Shown: positions 60,690-64,000 of the stretch, in pieces
Layout of the letters: each line of letters begins with the position of its first letter
Numbering within the stretch: position 1 is the first letter of the stretch
Program-made: the position numbers and the translations under genes
Notes under the pieces: generated by a model
The model's input: only the letters and a program-made list of their open reading frames with translations
The model's database searches: none
Told to the model about the DNA's origin: nothing
Assembly (NCBI GenBank): GCA_049303315.1
Contig: JBAQMZ010000015.1
Coordinates: forward strand, 62,001 to 126,000
Source of the DNA: Methanoperedens sp049303315
GTDB lineage: Archaea; Halobacteriota; Methanosarcinia; Methanosarcinales; Methanoperedenaceae
Length of the DNA stretch: 64,000 nucleotides
Reading direction: 5' to 3'

Positions 60690-61015
60690 TTACCGCGTTC
60701 ACCCGAACTTATGCGCACGACCTGCTCGACAGGAGATATGAAAATCTTCCCATCGCCATTCTTGCCGGTTCTCGCAACTTTGGTGATCGCCTCTATCGCG
60801 GTTTCTACATCCTTGTCGTCCACAATCAGGTCTATTTTTATCTTTGGCAGGAATTCTACGCAGTATTCGCCTGCGCGCCATTGCAGACAGACGCCTTTCT
60901 GGCGTCCGCGCCCCTGCACTTCTTCGACCGTCATGCCTATGATACCTTTCTCTTGAAGCGATACTCGAATCGCATCAAGATTTTCCGGTCTTATTACTGC
61001 TTCGATTTTTTTCAT
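60677..61015 (-). CDS. glnK: PII signal protein GlnK
   Basis: 112 residues from ATG 61015 (MKKIEAVIRPENLDAIR). VQGRGRQKG, T-loop with Tyr51 in AGEYCVEFLP, and RTGKNGDGKIFISPVEQ. Position 46, often Tyr in bacterial T-loops, is Trp here. It blocks the adjacent ammonium channel when nitrogen is plentiful. It starts 10 bp after amt. Confidence 0.93.
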   Translation of the reverse strand: MKKIEAVIRPENLDAIRVSLQEKGIIGMTVEEVQGRGRQKGVCLQWRAGEYCVEFLPKIKIDLIVDDKDVETAIEAITKVARTGKNGDGKIFISPVEQVVRISSGERGKEAI

Positions 61016-61025
61016 TTTGCTCACC

Positions 61026-62333
61026 TCACGAATACGCCTTCTCAGCATGCTGGGAAATATCTAACCCAACAGCTTCTTCTTCATCCGGGACACGCAGCCC
61101 GATAGTTGCATCTACGACCTTTGCTAAAATGACAGTCACAACAAAAGCGTAAACCCATGTCACAGCGACTGCAATTATCTGTGTTACAAGCTGTGGAGCA
61201 TTGCCATAGAGCAAGCCGTTTGCACCTGCGGAATTTACAGCTACAGTGGCGAATATGCCTGTGGCTATAGCACCCCAGGTTCCGCCCAGACCGTGGCATG
61301 CCCAGACGTCAAGGGAATCATCCACGTTCTGCTTGCTCCGAAAGAGCATTGCATAGTAACTGATAACCGCTCCGACTGCTCCTATTACTATCGCCGCCAT
61401 CGGTGTAACGAAACCGGAAGCAGGCGTTATTGCTACCAGGCCTACTACACCGCCGGTAGCCGCGCCCAGGACACTCGGTCTCTTGTGGTACCAGCTAAGC
61501 AGTGTCCACGTCAACGCCGCCGCCGCTGCGGCTGTGTTGGTTACCACAAAGGCGCTTGTTGCAAGTCCGTTGCTTGCTACTGCACTGCCTCCGTTAAACC
61601 CGAACCAGCCGAACCACAGGAGCGCTGCGCCAAGAACAACCATCGGGATATTGTGCGGCTCCATGGCCTGTTTTCCGAATCCTTTGCGTTTGCCTATCAC
61701 AAAGGCAATTGCAAGAGCCGAAACCCCTGAGCTAATGTGTACAACCGTGCCTCCTGCAAAATCAAGCGCACCCATGTTGCGAAGGAAGCCGCCAACGCCC
61801 CATACCCAGTGCGCTATCGGGTCATAGACAAGAGTTGCCCAGAGCAGGGAGAATACCATGAAGGCTTTGAACTTTATGCGCTCAACGAAAGCGCCGGAAA
61901 TAAGCGCAACTGTAATTATGGCAAACATAGCCTGGAATATCATATATGCCAGGGCAGGAATGGTTGCTGCATAATCGGTATTAGGCTCCTGGCCTACACC
62001 GTTAAGCCCGAGCCAATCAAGGTTGCCGATTACGTGGCCTACGTCCGGGCCGAAAGACAGGCTGTAGCCATAAAGCACCCACTGGACGCTTATTAATGCA
62101 AGAATCGCAAAGCTGAACATTATTGTTGAGAGTGCGTTTTTCTTCCTCACCATACCGCCGTAGAACAAACCCAGAGCAGGTGTCATTATCATTACGAGCG
62201 CCGAACTCGCAAGAACCCATGCGGTGTCGCCTGAATCTACTTTTGGTGCATCTGCTGCCAGAGCGGGTACAGAGAGGAGTAGAAGAACCATTATTACTGA
62301 CCAGTATATCGATTTTTTTAAACTCATTTTCAT
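61026..62333 (-). CDS. amt: Ammonium transporter Amt
   Basis: 435 residues with a signal peptide (to about residue 26) and 11 helices. ALGLFYGGMVRKKNALS, the pore histidines in GGTVVHISSGVSALAIA and DVWACHGLGGTWGAIATG, and GLDISQHAEKAY at the end. Start at ATG 62333 behind AGGAGGAAT. Cotranscribed with glnK; expression under nitrogen limitation is expected. Confidence 0.95.
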   Translation of the reverse strand: MKMSLKKSIYWSVIMVLLLLSVPALAADAPKVDSGDTAWVLASSALVMIMTPALGLFYGGMVRKKNALSTIMFSFAILALISVQWVLYGYSLSFGPDVGHVIGNLDWLGLNGVGQEPNTDYAATIPALAYMIFQAMFAIITVALISGAFVERIKFKAFMVFSLLWATLVYDPIAHWVWGVGGFLRNMGALDFAGGTVVHISSGVSALAIAFVIGKRKGFGKQAMEPHNIPMVVLGAALLWFGWFGFNGGSAVASNGLATSAFVVTNTAAAAAALTWTLLSWYHKRPSVLGAATGGVVGLVAITPASGFVTPMAAIVIGAVGAVISYYAMLFRSKQNVDDSLDVWACHGLGGTWGAIATGIFATVAVNSAGANGLLYGNAPQLVTQIIAVAVTWVYAFVVTVILAKVVDATIGLRVPDEEEAVGLDISQHAEKAYS

Positions 62334-62348
62334 TATTCCTCCTATGAG

Positions 62349-62400
62349 ATACCATTATAAGGCATACGGCTATCTACTGTACATGTTATACTATATAAAT
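62349..62400 (-). promoter_or_regulatory. amt-glnK-glnA promoter region
   Basis: TATA box ATTTATATAG (62391-62400), expected start near 62370, and an imperfect palindrome ATACC-7 nt-GGCAT (62349-62365) in the leader that may be a regulator site, possibly NrpR. Confidence 0.55.
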
Positions 62401-62432
62401 ATTATCATAACTAACATCTTTATACTGAAAAT

Positions 62433-62461
62433 CTTTAAATATAATTAGGTCACCAGTTGAC
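62433..62461 (+). promoter_or_regulatory. nif promoter and candidate operator
   Basis: TATA box TTTAAATA (62434-62441), with the palindrome GTCA-5 nt-TGAC (62449-62461) over the expected start site. NrpR operators often lie just downstream of the TATA; this site does not match the common GGAA-N6-TTCC form. TAAGGAGG precedes nifH. Confidence 0.55.
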
Positions 62462-62479
62462 TACCGTCTAAGGAGGAAA

Positions 62480-63304
62480 ATGCGACAAATAGCAATATAC
62501 GGAAAAGGTGGAATCGGTAAGTCCACAACGACCCAGAACCTTACAGCAGCGCTTGCTTCCATGGGGAAGCGCGTAATGCAGATAGGGTGTGACCCCAAGG
62601 CAGATTCAACGAGGATGCTCCTTTGGGGAAAAGTGCAGGCGACGGTGCTGGACACCATGCGCGACAACGGCCCAGCCGGTGTGACTCTTGATGTTGTCCA
62701 GCACACAGGCTTTGGCGGGATAAAGTGCGTCGAGGCAGGCGGTCCCGAGCCGGGCGTGGGCTGTGCAGGAAGAGGCGTCATCACAGCCATCAAGCTCCTG
62801 GAAGAGCTTGGTGCATATAACGAGAACTTCGATTTCGTCTTCTATGACGTGCTCGGAGACGTTGTATGCGGAGGGTTTGCCATGCCAATCCGCGAGGGCT
62901 ATGCCAAAGAAATATACATCGTGGCAAGCGGGGAACTCATGGCTCTTTACGCAGCCAACAACATCTGCAAGGGCATAGTGAAGTTCGCGGAGAACGGCGA
63001 TGCGCGCCTGGGCGGCATTATATGCAACTCCCGCAACGTGGATAATGAACTTGAGCTTCTCACTGAATTCTCAAAGAAGATAGGTTCACATTTGATCCAG
63101 TTCGTGCCGCGGGACAATATGGTTCAGCGGGCGGAGATAAACCGCAAAACTGTCATAGACTTTGACCCCACATGCAAGCAGGCTGAGGTATATCGTTCCC
63201 TTGCAAAAAACATCATAGAAAACACGAATTTCGTGATCCCGAAGCCCATGCCTATGCAGGAGCTTGAGAACATGATGGTTGAATTCGGTATCGTGGAGAG
63301 GTGA
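62480..63304 (+). CDS. nifH: Nitrogenase iron protein
   Basis: 274 residues. P-loop YGKGGIGKSTTTQN, GCDPKADST, switch I region, cluster cysteines in GVGCAGRGVITAI and DVLGDVVCGGFAMPIREGYA, and the conserved Arg of CAGRG. It passes electrons to the MoFe-type protein with ATP hydrolysis. The nifI1 and nifI2 genes directly downstream are diagnostic of true archaeal nif operons rather than a nifH-like cofactor gene; nifDK would lie beyond the window. Confidence 0.95.
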   Translation: MRQIAIYGKGGIGKSTTTQNLTAALASMGKRVMQIGCDPKADSTRMLLWGKVQATVLDTMRDNGPAGVTLDVVQHTGFGGIKCVEAGGPEPGVGCAGRGVITAIKLLEELGAYNENFDFVFYDVLGDVVCGGFAMPIREGYAKEIYIVASGELMALYAANNICKGIVKFAENGDARLGGIICNSRNVDNELELLTEFSKKIGSHLIQFVPRDNMVQRAEINRKTVIDFDPTCKQAEVYRSLAKNIIENTNFVIPKPMPMQELENMMVEFGIVER

Positions 63305-63308
63305 AAAC

Positions 63309-63626
63309 ATGAAGATGATACGTGCAATAATCAGACCAAACAAGGAAGAAAAAGTTGTGGAGCACCTGGAAAAAGAAGGATTCTACTCCATGACCAAGAT
63401 GAACGTATTCGGGCGCGGCAAGCAGAAAGGAATCAGGGTAGGGACAGTGTGTTATGATGAACTGCCCAAAGTGATGCTGATGCTGGTCGTGGAGGACGGG
63501 GACGTTCCAAAGGCAGTGAACGTAATCCAGAACAGCGCGCGCACCGGGAATATCGGGGACGGCAAGATATTCGTGACCGATGTTTCAGAAGCGTACACTG
63601 TGAGGACTGGCGCATCCGGATTATAG
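63309..63626 (+). CDS. nifI1: Nitrogenase PII-like regulator NifI1
   Basis: 105 residues from ATG 63309 (MKMIRAIIRPNKEEKVVEH). FGRGKQKGIRVGTVCYDEL, LMLVVEDGDVPKAVNVIQ and RTGNIGDGKIFVTDV. With NifI2 it switches nitrogenase off after ammonium addition. Its short T-loop separates it from GlnK. Confidence 0.94.
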   Translation: MKMIRAIIRPNKEEKVVEHLEKEGFYSMTKMNVFGRGKQKGIRVGTVCYDELPKVMLMLVVEDGDVPKAVNVIQNSARTGNIGDGKIFVTDVSEAYTVRTGASGL

Positions 63627-63634
63627 GTGAAATC

Positions 63635-64000
63635 ATGAAGGAAGTTATCGCCATAATTCGAAGACACAGGCTGCAGGAGACCAAGGCGGGTCTTCTGGGA
63701 ATAGGGATTCCGGCGCTCACAATGGTAAGCGTGGAAGGTAGGGGCAAACAGAAGGGATTGCCGGGATGGAATTATGAACTTGATCCCACACTCACAGAGG
63801 TGGAGGAAAAAAATACTGGTGTCAGCATGCGCTTTGTTCCCAAGAGGATGATATATGCAGTGATCGAGGATGAGGATGTCCCGAAAGTGGTTGAGACCAT
63901 AATCAGGACAAATCAGAGCGGGCACATAGGAGACGGCAAGATTTTCGTGTGCCCTGTGGAAGATGCAGTAAGAGTGAGAACAGGAGAGAGCAAAGAACAG
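63635..64000 (+). CDS. nifI2: Nitrogenase PII-like regulator NifI2 (3' end outside window)
   Basis: Starts at ATG 63635 (MKEVIAIIRRHRLQETKAG) behind TAGGTGA, 8 bp after nifI1. VEGRGKQKGLPGWNYELDP, PKRMIYAVIEDEDVPKVV and TNQSGHIGDGKIFVCPVE. The longer T-loop region is typical of NifI2. The frame is still open at the window edge. Confidence 0.93.
   Translation, partial: MKEVIAIIRRHRLQETKAGLLGIGIPALTMVSVEGRGKQKGLPGWNYELDPTLTEVEEKNTGVSMRFVPKRMIYAVIEDEDVPKVVETIIRTNQSGHIGDGKIFVCPVEDAVRVRTGESKEQ

Noticed and set aside
62480..63304. NifH as a CfbC/BchL-like cofactor enzyme
   Set aside because: Directly followed by nifI1 and nifI2 and divergent from amt-glnK-glnA-nrpR, which is the context of true nitrogenase.

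Overview
The window is archaeal, most likely a methanogen/ANME-type member of Methanosarcinales; a Methanoperedens-like genome would fit, but no mcr or 16S gene is here to prove it. The evidence is TATA-box promoters 25-48 nt upstream of starts, transcription factor S, a DRG-type GTPase, the archaeal nitrogen repressor NrpR, nifH followed by two nifI PII genes, a Methanosarcina-type duplicated S-layer protein, and a homoaconitase-type (YLRT) hydro-lyase pair of the kind used in coenzyme B synthesis.

Layout. 1-7.2 kb: the end of a radical SAM/SPASM gene, an IPM-dehydratase small subunit, a complete IS1634-family element inserted between that gene and a TFS-Nudix-DRG operon, then an M20 peptidase and a membrane protein. 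7.2-11.3 kb: a pst phosphate-uptake operon whose PstB carries a C-terminal TusA-like domain. 11.3-15.9 kb: metY-metX-metW methionine synthesis and a YeiH-type exporter. 15.9-18.6 kb: an island of small genes, winged-helix regulators and tRNA-Cys. 18.6-46.4 kb: two linked units on the minus strand. The longer runs about 24 kb and 23 genes without a real gap: an ATP-dependent activator, a canonical 2-hydroxyacyl-CoA dehydratase/double-cubane-type protein, six divergent paralogues of it, five membrane-anchored NMT1/SsuA-type binding proteins alternating with five of those paralogues, one permease/ATPase pair, an ABC-2 exporter, TusA, two methyltransferases, an aminotransferase and a MOT1-type transporter. 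The shorter unit (radical SAM, ATPase, permease, binding protein) follows it. 46.4-50.7 kb: three MFS transporters and a dead aldo/keto reductase. 50.7-53.5 kb: homoaconitase-type pair and an Fe-S protein. 53.5-57.9 kb: S-layer protein, a candidate structured RNA, and a TusA/DsrE sulfur-relay cluster. 58-64 kb: nrpR, glnA, glnK and amt, divergent from nifH-nifI1-nifI2.

Two patterns go beyond ordinary annotation. First, a promoter module of about 70 bp (TTGCC box, a CAAC...TTGCTGATTTCT or CGCCTGTTTCT core, then TATATA) recurs at least a dozen times and drives most accessory operons. Second, five different small genes behind such promoters begin with an ATG and a good Shine-Dalgarno, reach A-AGA-AGG-R after 3-6 codons, and continue as a conserved G-(I/V)-(V/I/Y)-F-A reading frame only after a +1 shift. 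The pattern looks like recurrent programmed frameshifting or unusual initiation.

The likely theme of the large operon is uptake of small molecules by several binding proteins, coupled to ATP-driven low-potential reduction by radical/double-cubane-type enzymes. The substrate cannot be read from the sequence; nearby sulfur genes (metXYW, YeiH, TusA, DsrE) make an organosulfur compound a reasonable but unproven guess.
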